This document shows positions 33,046-44,889 of a DNA stretch of 64,000 nucleotides, in pieces; position 1 is the first letter of the stretch, and every line of letters starts with the position of its first letter. Location of the stretch: positions 267,742 through 331,741 of the forward strand of contig JAMAHW010000039.1 of the NCBI GenBank assembly GCA_023627715.1. The letters run 5' to 3'. The notes under the pieces are model-generated. The model was not told the origin of the DNA, did no database searches, and was given only the letters and a program-made list of their open reading frames with translations. Made by a program: the position numbers and the translations under genes. Source of the DNA: Periconia sp. R9002 (taxonomy: Eukaryota > Ascomycota > Dothideomycetes > Pleosporales > Periconiaceae).

Positions 33046-35081
33046 ATGCAACTTGCAAAATCAGTGGCCGCTGCTGGCCTGCTGGCTTCGGCCTCGCAGG
33101 CTCTCACCATCTCGGATGATCAGCATATTCCTCCATCATTAGATCTGGAAACGCTCGCAAATAACTCTCTATTTACGAGATGGAGACCTACGTACCATGT
33201 TGCCGCCCCTGCCGGTCATATGAATGGTGAGTCCAGGTGGAGATGAAGAGGACTGACTAATTGATTGCTGATCCCACCGCAGATCCGTGCGGTCCAATGT
33301 ACGATGCCCAGCGGGACACATACCACATTTTCTATCAAGCCTTCCCTCAGCATGTAAACTTCGGAAATACCACCTGGGGCCATGCGACTTCTCCAGATCT
33401 GATCAGGTGGACCGATGTGGGCGGATGGGAGGACCGCAACTTCGTCGCAATCGAGCCAGGGCCAGCCTTCACGTACGACTGGCTTGGTGCATTCTCTGGT
33501 GGCGCTTTTGCAGGAAACCTCTTCGGCGAGACAGACGGGAACCTGACCATTTTCTACACGGGATCGCGGTCCCAGCCAGACTTCTGGCAGAGCCCCTACA
33601 AACCGGGATCGGAAGTGCAGATGGCGGCAACGTCCAGCGATGGTGGGCAAACCTGGCAAAAGTGGCAAGGCAACCCCATCATCGATGGAGCGCCTGGGGG
33701 TTGGAATGTCACAGGAATGCGAGATCCCATCCCTGCCCGTATACCCGAGCTGGCGCGCATCCTGGGTGATCCTGAAGACACATTCTACATCACCATCGGA
33801 AGCGGTATCCGCGGCGTCGGTCCCCGCGCTCCGCTTTGGAAGGCACCAGGTGACAATCTAACAAACTGGCAGTTCCAGGGCTCGCTGTTTGAAGTGCCGC
33901 TGAATTACACCTGGGGCCCGGACCGCAGCCGGACTGGCAACTTTGGCGGCAACTTTGAAATGGCCACTTTCTACCCACTGGTAGAGAAGGCCGAGTTTGG
34001 CGGCGATGGAGAGACAGTACACTGGGTCTACTCTTTCGGTGCCGAGGGCTTCGAGTCGGCCGGCCATGGTCTGGGTCACTGGTCGCTCTTTGCACTCGGC
34101 GATGTCGCGCGGCGTGATAACGGCTCCGCCGAATTCATCATCAAGGCGTCCGGCCCTGCTGACTGGGGGAACAACTACGCCATCAACACCTTCTGGGACG
34201 CAAAGAATCAGCGGCGCGTAGCGTGGGGCTGGTCGGACGAAGACTTCAACGGCTACGGCGTAAGCCAGAATGGTTATCAGGGCTCCCTCCTGCTTCCACG
34301 CGAGTTCTACATCCGCACAGTCAAGGGCGTTATGGCGCCGGCTGGTGGCGTTCCGGAACAGAGTGCTGAGGTTTGGGAGAAAGAAGAAGGCAAGAATACC
34401 TACAAAGTGACCACGCTCGCCCAACGGCCACTGCCCGACGTCATCGCTGGCATCCAGTCGGGCCAGACTGCCGTCGGAGACATCCAAGTCGATGGCGAAA
34501 AGCGTATCTCCGGCCTCAAAAGCTCAACCTTCCACATGCAGGCCACGCTCGAGGCATGGCCCATCGAGGGCCAAGTCGGATTCAAGCTGCGCGCCTCACC
34601 CGCGGACGAGGAGTTCACCTCCATACTCTACACGCCCGCCAACAACACTCTCGTGCTCAACCGCATCAACTCATCCCTCATCCACAACTTCACCCAATCC
34701 AGCTTCAATGGCTATTTCGAGCCTTTCCACCTCCCCTCCAACTCTTCCTCCAACTCTTCGACTGCAGCTTCCGCGCCCGAGCCGATAACCTTCAACGTCT
34801 TTGTAGACGGCTCTCTGGTCGAGATCTTCGTCAACGACCGGCTTTCGCTGACCTCGCGTGTCTATCCTTCACGCGCTGATGCTCTCCAGGCGGCCGTCGT
34901 ATCCACGGGAGGCCATGCCGTCTTCAAGAATGTGACTTTCTGGGACACCATGGCAGATGTCTGGCCGCAGCGGCCCGCGAACTCCAGCGGTGAGCTGCAC
35001 TCGGATCCTTACTACGAGACGCACGTCACTATTGAGAACGAGTGGGTGGACCTGGGGTATCAGATCTACGACGGCTATTAA
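33046..35081 (+). CDS. secreted glycoside hydrolase family 32 (invertase/fructanase-like)
   Basis: A secreted beta-fructosidase-type enzyme of 659 aa acting on sucrose or fructans. Exons are 33046-33226 and 33283-35081; the 56-bp intron splits the nucleophile motif HMN|DPCG. A signal peptide is seen at residues 1-20 (MQLAKSVAAAGLLASASQAL). The five-bladed propeller carries Asp61 (MNDPCG), Asp208 in MRDP and Glu286 in FEMATFYP. The usual NDPNG and ECP forms are here NDPCG and EMA, so the substrate-binding details may differ from classical invertase. A C-terminal beta-sandwich (about 430-600, FNVFVDGSLVEIFVNDRLS) is present. N-glycosylation sites are numerous, with an Asn/Ser-rich linker. Coding GC content is far above the flanks. 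Confidence 0.92.
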
Positions 35082-37460
35082 GAAGGGCGCAAAAGAACAA
35101 TTTTTGGTAGTGGTATGTAGACTACATATAACATATGGCCTAAAAGTCAATGTATCCGTAGGATGGCGTTTATTAGATGGCGATCACTTTGATAATCATA
35201 CTGCGAAATTGGCTACGTCAAAGAAAATACAATTAGCATGTACTTTTAGTAACCTAGAACTATTTATAGTATGATATCTACTATACGCTTAAGATGGCGT
35301 TAGGACCATCCTATAACATTTCTTATTTAGTGATGAAAGTTATCAATCTCTATTAACCTGAGGTGGAGAGTCCTAGTAGGAAAGGCCATACTGCTTACAA
35401 CGGGAACTATATACGCTCTTTGCCGTTTATTAAACCCAAGCCCACAGCAATTATTGAGACAGAAAAAGACATAGTGATAACCTGCGGACTCGCGTTTTGT
35501 TAGATCATAGAAAACTGACGGCTCGCCAGAATAAAAATTTGTACTATACGATCCAGTTCAACCTTTTGTACACAACTTTGCATGTACGATTGGTTGCTCG
35601 TTCATCTAAACTAATGCGCAAATCAGGATGCAAATTCGTTTCCCTGTTCTATCGCGAGAAGCACTATGTTTTAAAGTTATGGTTTATCAACGTGGTTTAT
35701 TAAAGAGAAGAACTTCTGTCTAGCCTCACGCGCTACAGCGTTTTTCTATCTTCTACCTTGTCATTAATGCACAGCACTTTCATTGCGTTTTGCGCTGGGT
35801 GGAATTGTAGCGTTGAGACACACAAATTAGCTTTAGCGTATCAAAATTGAGGATGGTGGTACACAGTAATGGTGACGCTGTCAGCCCGGCTGAAATATGG
35901 TAATAGGTTGGCGTAGAAAAAGGCCAATTAAACCCACAGTGATGTACATCGTAAAGGAGTACCAGAGAGTCTGTATCCCGCATTAGTGTCGAAGCTGGGT
36001 CGGTAGCTTGCTATTGGGTCAGGTGCGAGAGGGTCAACTCGCGGGGCGTGTGCAGTAATATAAAGTTGCGCTTCGCCCTGGCCACAAGATATGCCGATAG
36101 GAGCTCTCACTTACTCTTGTTCCTATCCATCCGCAAAATTTCCGTTCACTAACTTTTACGCGTGGCGCATCCCGAGTGGCTGAGTTATGCTACGGTAACC
36201 TCTTTCTTTTTCTTGTTGTTTATCGTCCCTAACATTATGGATTTCGGCTGAATAGCGCAGATACACTTCTTGACTGTCTTCACCGAGAGGAATTTAGGGT
36301 GAGTCGCCAATCTACACGCATGCATGTAGGTACATGCCTAGGTTGGTCTTTGTCCACAGTTACATTAACCACTTGATAGAAACTCTTGCATTATGGCCGT
36401 GGTCTCGTTTATGGTCATTCTTGGGATATGTATCATAACAGTATTCAGTTTTTGGGTCGGAATACTGATCAATCTTCTGCCGAATCTGAGTTGGATTGCA
36501 CAGGTTTCGCATTCCGAATTGCAGATGATGTTTAGATTCTGGGGGACAGTTTTCATGCGAGGTCAAGGTGTGTTATTCCAGTCTCGGAGGGAACGACTGA
36601 ACACTCCAATCAATGTTCAAGAAATCAACATTTGAAGTTTGTTCAAAGGACATGAGAGTGAGGGCTAACTCACGAGGATTGGCACGTGAATGTCAATCAC
36701 ATGACTCGCGTGGGATTTCCATCATACAGAGGGGTAACACGTCGGGTCGCTACATATTGGGAGTACTAAGAAGTGATATGGATTAGAGTTCCTGCACTCT
36801 TTCTCTGCTTAATCTTCGTGAATACCGCCCTGGTTTACCAGCTATTCTGAAATGTAGCGAGAACGTTACCTTGTGTCTTTTTTTTTCTTTTGCCAGCGTC
36901 GATACCCAGAGTAACAATACTCTGCGACAATTCATTGTTTCATTTTATGTAGCAACCCGACGTGTCACCCCTCTGTACTTAGGATTGTGCCCCTCGCTTA
37001 AGCGAAAGTGGCTTATAGGGTGACATCACGGGTGCGGAACGCAGTTGGTTGGTAAATACATGTATTCATCCCAGAAAACAGCCTCTGTGGTCTCTCACAC
37101 TTATTTAACTAACAGCCGTTATACCCGATACATGGGCTTCTACACTATCAGCGACCGCATCTGCAAACATAGATTTTGGCTTACTCATGAAGCTGTGCCT
37201 CTCTCGCACCTCGTGATGTCGCCCCGCTTAGTTAAAGAGCGGGCTGAACCTTTGTGTGGCTTGTTGGGCCCCCAAATGTCAGCCGGCAATGCCGATCAAT
37301 AGCTGAAATAAAGGGAGGCGGCCAATACACCCGAGCTGAAGGCAACCATTCAATACTTGTTAGTGCATATATCAAGCTGACAGCCTACTTTTCAACCTGT
37401 ACCCCTCCTGTTCGTGACATCGTCGACGCCGACACCCAAAAAGCCATTTTCGTGCAGTCC
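35082..37460. other. intergenic, MITE only
   Basis: About 2.4 kb of AT-leaning sequence without a convincing gene. Frames at 35497-35703, 36393-36635 and 37045-37302 are unrecognised. The one structured feature is the inverted-repeat element at 36728-36975. Confidence 0.5.
36728..36975. mobile_element. MITE, 248 bp, 29-bp terminal inverted repeats, TA target duplication
   Basis: The left end is CAGAGGGGTAACACGTCGGG... (36728-36756). The right end (36947-36975) is its reverse complement with two or three mismatches. TA flanks both ends, at 36726-36727 and 36976-36977. There is no coding capacity inside. TA duplication and short inverted ends point to a Tc1/mariner (Fot1/pogo-like) transposase acting in trans; that source is inference. 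Confidence 0.87.
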
Positions 37461-38430
37461 ATGATGTTCTCCAGGCTCTCAAACGAGAATAAAGGAGATG
37501 AGACAGCCAAGCATGTCGTCAACGTGGATTGGGAGAATTGGTCTCCGCCTGGCGAGGGCGACGGTATGTAGTTTGCACATTGCATTTTTCAGGCGGCTGT
37601 GATTGACATGCCCATCAGTGAGAAGCCCCTGTCCTGCTATTAATGCTCTCGCAAATCACCACATTCTCCCCCATGATGGGAAAGGTATCACAAAGGCCAT
37701 GGCTGTTGAGGCACTGACCAAATCTTTCAACGTCGACAAGAAAATCGCAAACGTCTTTGCTGCGAGTGGAATCATTGCAAATCCCGATCATAATGCGCAC
37801 ACCTTCGACCTCAACCATGTTAATAAACACAACTACATTGAGCATGACGGCTCTTTAAGTCGTGATGATGCTGCTTTCGGAAGCGCAGAGAAGTTTTCGC
37901 CAGAGGCGTTCAACGATGTTTTGGAGACGTATCGAAAAGCAAACCCCGGGAAATCGGATGACGAGATTATGACCGACTGGGCGACTGCAGGCCATGCTAG
38001 GTGGGCTCGTATCCTGGCGAGTAAGGCGAAGCATGAGAAAGCCCAAGCGACGTGGATCTACGGTATTAAAGAAGCAATCATGAGTTACGGGGAAACGTCC
38101 TTGTACCTCAACCTACTTGGGAAGGACGGCGTTGCACCTTTGAAATGGGTCAGAATATTCTTCGGTACGTCTGAAACAATGTCAGAACAGAAGCAGATTT
38201 TGCTAACAATACCTGAAGAACAAGAACGTCTCCCGTATACTGAAGGCTGGAGGGCGCCAGCAAAGTTTGATCAGGCCGATCTCAATCACGGCTACGCAGA
38301 GATGATGAAGAGTGGAGAGCATGGCACCGAAGAAGCCAAGTTGGTTGGTATAGGCACACTTGTGGCTTTGAAGGCAGCAGTATTGAGTCTCGGAGCAAGT
38401 TTCATAAAGAGCCCATCCTCGAATTCCTAG
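37461..38430 (+). CDS. chloroperoxidase-like heme-thiolate peroxidase (unspecific peroxygenase type)
   Basis: A peroxidase family 2 member of about 304 aa that uses hydrogen peroxide to oxidise or oxygenate small molecules. Exons are 37461-37563 and 37619-38430; the 55-bp intron joins SPPGEGD to VRSPCP. The axial heme cysteine is in the PCP motif (Cys39, RSPCPAINALANHHILPHDG). The acid-base EHD motif is at residues 109-111 (YIEHDGSLSRDD). Both are hallmarks of the family. No signal peptide is evident from the chosen ATG, although the frame is open upstream to 37254. The C-terminal part (FGTSETMSEQKQILLTIPEEQERLPYTEGW) follows the short-UPO pattern. The natural substrate is unknown. Confidence 0.88.
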
Positions 38431-41314
38431 AAACTATCTACTTGTTCAGTGTCATATCGGAAGTGCTTTCTTCTTCGCAATTCATTGGTGTGATGAAGGT
38501 ACATACCACTTGATCATATTAATTCCAATCACTAAGTATTAGGAACTTACCCTAGTAAAAATTACTTTTTGAGATTATTTTTTGAAGTACAGATGTTACG
38601 AACGAAAATTTCATAATCGGTCTTTCCTTAATGCTTAGACGGAAGATTACCGCAGGTATAACAAATAACGCAGGACCGCACTCCCTTCGCAACGATTAGT
38701 ATACCATGATTAAATTTGGTATGGGTAGCCGAATTGGTAATTAGTTAAATACGCGAAATCTTTCCCGCATATTGAGTTGATCATGAATGAATTGAATTGC
38801 TCCTCACAGAGTATTGCTACCCTGGGTATCGACACAGGTAGGGGAGAACACTTGGTAACGTTCTCGGCCGTAGGTTTTCCCATATAAGTATGTAAAACCC
38901 AATTCTTCGTCTTGGTCGATATTTCCCAGAATTTGAAACAATATCACATGCCTCTTTACCATAAACGTGGCCCAACGATTGAAATTAGGCTCACAGCTGC
39001 TATTCATGAACCAAGTCTATGTTCCTTTTTCTTCCGCATTGATGCTGCAATTTCGTAGGATGCTAATCTAGTACCGGGTTATGTTTCGAAGTTGTGGGCG
39101 GGCGAAGCTCACCAATGTACTCGCCTACTTATCGCTGTTTCTTGAGCCAATGATCGAATTTTAGGTGTGCTATGTAATCAGGGTAGTAGGTGCCTCGAAT
39201 ATGGATTGAAGTCACTGGATCGAAATGCACTTTCGGGGAAGCCGAATAGCACTTTGTGTTGCAGAGAGGATCGTCACAGCTGCGTGAGCCTAATACAAAT
39301 TAGTGGTGTGGAATGGAATAGATTGATGCAACCTACAGTGCAAATATTTATATTAAGAATTGTATCCAAATGCTCCCAGGACCTATGTAATAACTTTGGC
39401 AGGTTTTGTTTCGACCCTCGCTTCGTATTCTTGCCAACGCCCCCAGTTGTCTTTGATGTGCTTGAAAAACGCACCTCCATTCCTCTTCCCCCAAGTGTGG
39501 CCTGAGATTGAGATTGGGATGATTCTCAGGATCGCCGTGGACAAGAAAACCCCGCGCTGCTTTACCATGTTGCCACAGGATCGGCCAGTATGCGCTTTAG
39601 AATTGTCAGAATGCCGATGTGAGGATTCTGCGCGCAGCAACCCAAAAGTGTTTGCGGCGAGACGTTGGTGTTCTAACGACTATATCTCCTGTTATTGCTC
39701 CTCGCGCGTTCTTTGTACGGACAATAGATACAATACAACAATCGGAAAACAAAGAAGACAATGAAACCCAATGGAGAAGTCCCATTGGTTCGGAATGACT
39801 ACCACCCAGAGGTTTATTTTTCGATAGCCGTACCTGGCTTACCACTTATCTGCGACTATGCAATATGCGTTGCGGTAAATGGGTATGAATTCTTGTTCGC
39901 CTTTCTCCAAATTACAGCTAATCGCCACTAGTGCTACTTTGAGGCTTCTGCAAGGTGCACAATAGTCTAATTACGAATGAGGTGTAGAGCTAATACACAA
40001 AGGTGTTATAGTGGAGATTGTGTAAAACCTATCTGTACACCGGCATCTTACACTGACGTGCTTTAAGCGTTCACATACTTAAGCAGGTGTACCATATGCT
40101 ATCCTTCGCGTGAAACCCAACATACATACTTTGGTCTGTCGATCACCCCACTAACATCATATTCAATCTTATCTAAAACACTCGCTGACCTCGTGGTCTG
40201 CCCTGCAGATCTGGATTCATTCGATATACATAACAGTATGTCAACAGCGGAAGACCTAAGAATTGATGCGTATATCCGATTTTAAAAACGTCGTTTCCAC
40301 GAGTTGGGCACAGCGTCGAGTTCTCGAATCCGCTTCAAATTCTGAACCAGTCCAGACTAAGTTCTATTCGAGCACGTTAGAGTTTTCCACTAGCGCAAAA
40401 GGGGCAGTCAGTTTAACCTCGGCGTTCGGAGGTCTATGGACTACTAATTTGTGTCATGGGCTCGCTAAAAATGCATGCCAAGACCGGCCGTTCCGCAGAA
40501 TCTCTCATAAAAAGATGTATCCGCACGTACACCTTTGCCTCCACTGCGTCCGTCATTGTATGCCATATCATATGTTAAGACTGACAGCAAGATCACCAGC
40601 GGCGCAGGGTTTGCAACCACTTGGAACATGAAGTCTGGGGAAGATGATCCTGATCGTGCACAGTGCGCTCACACGGGACGCATTATTCACTTTGCACCCC
40701 TTGTAGCTGGAAGATCGACGTTCGATGTGTCAAGGGCCACGTGAGTCCCGCGGATCATGGTTTCATCGTGCATATCTAGTAGGTAACTAAAGCCAATAGT
40801 TACATAGTCTCAGGACCTGAACCATTCGCAGAAGAATTTCTTTAATGCGCTAGCCAAATCGCGCATTTCCCAATTGGTTGGCTAGAGATCCTTCATCCGT
40901 TTAGGAGTTGCTACGGTCAACCCTATCGGCCGATGATTTCCAAAAGAAGATTCGTTCCACATTCGGCAGCAGCACCCTTGGACGATCATCTAGTGCTTGC
41001 TCCATAGAGACCGACAACATGGGAACTGGTACTGGTGGTCAGTGGCGTATTATGTCCGAACCATCCCTAGGTGGACCTGTCTTAAGGGGAATGAGGAGGG
41101 TGCTGAAATTCTACCGATAGATTCTCACTTCGAACCAACTTATTCTGGATGTTCTCCGAGATGGAACAAAATTCGACCACTGTGAAGTAATAACTCGATG
41201 AAGATCAGGGGGTCGCGGGATGATATTTAATAGACGTGGCTGAGCATGAAACCAGCTGCTTGATTAATCGCTCCAGTCAATCTTGCTATTGCCATTTCAT
41301 TCTCTTTTGGCAAG
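38431..41314. other. intergenic, one possible gene relic
   Basis: About 2.9 kb with no intact gene. Most frames are short and unrecognised (39167-39505, 39360-39764, 40263-40631). A possible enolase-superfamily relic at 40535-40744 is listed separately. A promoter for the flavin oxidase gene should lie just before 41315. Confidence 0.5.
40535..40744 (+). pseudogene. possible relic of an enolase-superfamily sugar-acid dehydratase
   Basis: A 69-codon frame reads SLYAISYVKTDSK, GAGFATTWNM and GRIIHFAPLVAGRSTFDV. This resembles, in order and spacing, the N-terminal capping domain of fuconate/mandelate-racemase-like enzymes (a strand with TD, a glycine-rich turn, then a helix ending LAPLVVGR). 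I cannot follow the barrel domain afterwards. The call rests on one short stretch and may be wrong. Confidence 0.3.
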
Positions 41315-43129
41315 ATGAAGCTTCTTCTGGTTCTACAGGCCTTACAGCTTTTGGCAATCTCAGGGGAGGCTCGACCCTCGAAAGGCTCGCGTGCTGGCAA
41401 ATGTCTTCTGCTACCTGGCGATTCTGATTGGCCGAAAACCGACATCTGGACGGCACTGAATACCACTGTCAACGGCAAGCTTGTAGCCACCAATCCCATT
41501 GGCTCACCCTGCCACGATCCCACCTACGATGAGAGTGCCTGCAACTCTCTTCAAGCCGAATGGCGCAACCCCCTGACACAGTAAGTAGTCCCATTGTCGA
41601 ATTGGTTCAAGGAGACTGACACTGGAAGTACGAAATCGTCACACTCGATTATGCAGTCGTACTTTGCAAATCAGAGCTGTGATCCATTCACCGACCGAAG
41701 CAAGCCTTGTACGCTGGGCAATTACGTGTCGTACTCCATTCTGGCCACCGAGGCCCGCGATGTTATTGCTGCCATTAAGTTTGCCAAGGCTCAAAACATC
41801 CGCGTACTGGCGCGAAATACTGGCCACGACTTTCTTGGTCGCTCCACTGGTGCCGGTGCCCTTGCTATCTGGACACAGGGTCTGAAAAACATCACCTTTG
41901 GCACATGGTCGGACGACAACTACTCTGGCCCCTCGGTAACCGTTGGCGCTGGTGTTATTGGCTACGAGATCTTGGAGGCTGCCAACCAGCAAGGCTTGGC
42001 GGTCGTGTCTGGTGAATGTGCTACAGTTGGCCTTGCTGGAGGATTCACTCAAGGTGGTGGCCATAGTGCTTTGAGCACTCAGTTTGGACTGGGGGCCGAC
42101 CAGACTCTTTCTTTCGACGTGGTTACTGCAAAAGGAGAGTTGGTGGTTGCTTCCCCTACCAAAAATGCGGATTTATACTGGGCTCTCAGCGGCGGGGGCG
42201 GTGGTACATATGGTATGGTTCGATCGACTCCTTGACGTAAGATGATATTCTGATTATGCAATCTAACAGGTATCGTCGTCTCTATGACTGTTCGTGCGTA
42301 TCAAGCTAAGACGGTCGGCGGCGCAGCTATGCAACTATTGGCGTCCTCAACTAGCCCGGAGAACTTCGCCGCTGCACAAGAAAAGTTCCACGCGCTCCTC
42401 CCAAAAATGATCGATGCCGGTGCAATGGTCACATTTATCATCAGCTCGCAATATCTCGTGATCAAACCTCTCACCGTTTGGGACTCAACAGCCGCCTACG
42501 TCAGAGATGTTGTCCTAAAGCCTTTTTCAGACGCTCTGGTCGACTTAGGGATAACTCCACCGATCGCCTACAGTGAACTGTCATATCGCGACCATTTTGA
42601 TCGCTACTTTGGTCCGCTTCCCAAAGGAAGTTTTGAGGTCAATCGCTATCAGTTCGGTGGCCGTCTGATTCCTCGTCAGGTCGCGGAGAACAACAATACC
42701 GAGTTAACTAAGGTCTATTCGGACCTTGTCTCACAGGGTGTTCTTCTTGCCGGTAGCGCAGCCAGCTACAAAAAGCCATCCGGCGCCGCCAACTCCGTCC
42801 TACCGCAATGGCGCGACACCATCACCCAACTCCAGCTCATCACCAACTGGGACTCTACTGCACCCTGGGCCGATATGGAAGCGGCTCAAAAGAAGATGAC
42901 TGAAGAATTCATGCCCAAGATTGAGGCCATCACCCCTGGCAGCGCTTCGTACATGAACGAGGCCGACTTTCAGCAAAAAAATTGGCAAACCACGTTCTTT
43001 GGTACGAACTATGGCAAACTCAGAGACATCAAGAAGAAATACGACCCTGACAACATGTTCTACATTCTCAAGGGTGTTGGAAGCGAAGATTGGACAGTAG
43101 GTAGCGATGGCAGGATGTGCCGAGTCTAG
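41315..43129 (+). CDS. secreted FAD-linked oxidoreductase, BBE-like
   Basis: A berberine-bridge-enzyme-like flavin oxidase of 569 aa. Exons are 41315-41580, 41629-42212 and 42270-43129. The signal peptide is MKLLLVLQALQLLAISGEA. The PCMH-type FAD domain contains ARNTGHDFLGRS, with His155 as the likely 8-alpha-histidyl ligand. SGECATVGLAGGFTQGGGHS places Cys219 where bicovalent members bind the flavin. The GGGGGTYG loop spans intron 2. The C-terminal BBE segment is NMFYILKGVGSEDW. Such enzymes oxidise alcohols, sugars or alkaloid-like intermediates and are common in biosynthetic clusters. All exons are in frame, and it appears functional. Confidence 0.92.
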
Positions 43130-43491
43130 TAGTATAAGGAGAGGAGGGATATGTCAGTAAAAGAGATAAAGTATCTGTTTTTATACCCTTTCTATTCCTG
43201 TAATTATGTATACTATAGTAATCAATATACCTTTGTTTTATTTGCTAGGGTTAAGTCGACACGCTGAACGCCTGTCAGCATTTTATAGGCGGGCATGGAC
43301 GCATGTATTGGCAATGCGGCGTAGCATTTTTTCTGTGTTGAAGCGAAGCTTTGAGCGAATGAGAACTTTGCCGTAATCTATACAGACCCGGCTGCATGTT
43401 TCTACACAATCACTCTGCCAGATTAGAAGCCACGAGGCAAACGATCCGCCCATCGCTCCCTTTCGTGCAACCCAATGTGATGATGTGAGGG
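43130..43491. other. intergenic
   Basis: A 3' region of the flavin oxidase gene and promoter of the lipase-like gene. Nothing else is seen. Confidence 0.5.
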
Positions 43492-43503
43492 ATGCAGCGC
43501 AGC

Positions 43504-44889
43504 ATGCACTCTTACCTCTTCTCTGTATATTTAATTGCCTACACTTCATTCTGTCATCGCTTGAACACTAGCTTCCTACCCCTTCACACACTGGCGTTCG
43601 GCGCGGTTTCCATGGCACAATCATCCAACTGGACTTCGCAGTTTGCTGACGACCTTGCCTATGAAAGAACAGGATATGCGACAGGACCCGTTATAGAAGA
43701 TGCATTCTATACAGTCGATGAGCGATGGGAAAAGAAGGCTCCTGGTACAATGTTTCGCGCGGAGCCCATGAATGCTTCACTATACACGATACCTCCGGCA
43801 ACATCGGGTGTGCGTATCTTGTATCAGAGTGAGAACTTCAACGGTACCAACACGCCCGCTTCTGGCGTCGTCTTATTCCCTTATACGCCTCGAAAAACCG
43901 AGAAGGCCGAAATACCCGTCATTCTCTGGGCTCATGGAACTTGCGGCCTGTTTGCAAATAGTGCGCCCTCGCATTACCGTAATCTTTGGCAGCACTTTAT
44001 TGGTCCCTTTGCTTTTGCTCTCCAGGGTTTCATTGTCATCATGCCAGACTATGCAGGCCTGGGTGTGAGCATTGATAGCAAAGGGAAGCCTATAGTCCAT
44101 GAGTACCTTGCTGCACCCGCCGCTTCCAAGGACATGGAGTATGCTGTTCGAGCTGCGCAGTCGGCCTTCCCTGAGGTTGGCCCACAATTTGTGGCAGTCG
44201 GCCATTCCCAGGGTGGAAACGCAGTCTGGGGTTTTGCGGAACGAATGCACACAAATCCCGTCCAAGGTTACCTCGGCGCAATTCCCATATTAACCCGTCA
44301 CCGACATACTCAAAGAGCCTATGCCTTTTCGTGGCGTGTACATGGCGGGAGCACTGTGGGGAGTGCAAAACATCTTCCCGGAATTCGATATGAGCACTGT
44401 CCTTACTGAGAAGGGACAAGAGCGCATGAACGCAGACAAAAAATCGGTGCCAATGTTGGCGTTACGAAAGTGCTCCTCTTCACCGACGAATTTTTCATTC
44501 CCGGATGGGAAGACAATGAGTATATTCAAAAGTTCAATAGCCTCGCCCGCACTGGCGGTAGGACTGTCGCTGGGCCTGTCCTTGTCATACAAGGCGAGAA
44601 CGATCCCATGATCTCCCCGGCCGTCGTCAAGGAAGCAACTGAAGAGACGGCCAAGGTCTCACCAGGCGTCTCTATTCAGTATCACTCATATGCCAATATC
44701 ACGCACACTCCAGCGAACTTTGTAGCACAGCATGAGTGTCTGGATTGGATTATGGATAGATTCAATGGTAAGAAGATGAAAGCTGGACTGAGGGTGGTGA
44801 ATTTCAAGCCACTTCGTCCGGCTGAGACTTATCCAGCAGAGTTAAATTGGTACATTGGGTTGGCGACGGAGCCCTATCACACCCCTTAA
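43504..44889 (+). pseudogene. secretory-lipase-like alpha/beta hydrolase with two frame breaks
   Basis: A LIP-type (fungal secretory lipase) hydrolase of about 460 aa if the frame were whole. The hydrophobic N-terminus starts MHSYLFSVYLIAY. Conserved blocks follow: APGTMFRAEPMNASLYTIP, ILWAHGTCGLFA, GFIVIMPDYAGLG and the nucleophile loop VAVGHSQGGNAVWG. After GYLGAIPI (about 44282-44300) the protein continues in the next frame as PVTDILKEPMPFRG, then AGALWGVQN. A second break at the A6 run 44438-44443 moves to the frame with LLFTDEFFIPGWED, the acid loop QGENDPMISP and the histidine region NITHTPANF, ending at 44889. No splice signals fit either break. Either the gene is dead or the assembly has two indels. 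Confidence 0.83.

Noticed and set aside
33858..34487. 209-codon open frame on the minus strand inside the GH32 gene
   Set aside because: It is antisense to a clearly conserved enzyme and arises from the high GC content of that exon; no family strings are seen.
33046..35081. Recent horizontal transfer of the GH32 gene
   Set aside because: High coding GC alone is not evidence; the gene has a typical fungal intron and signal peptide.
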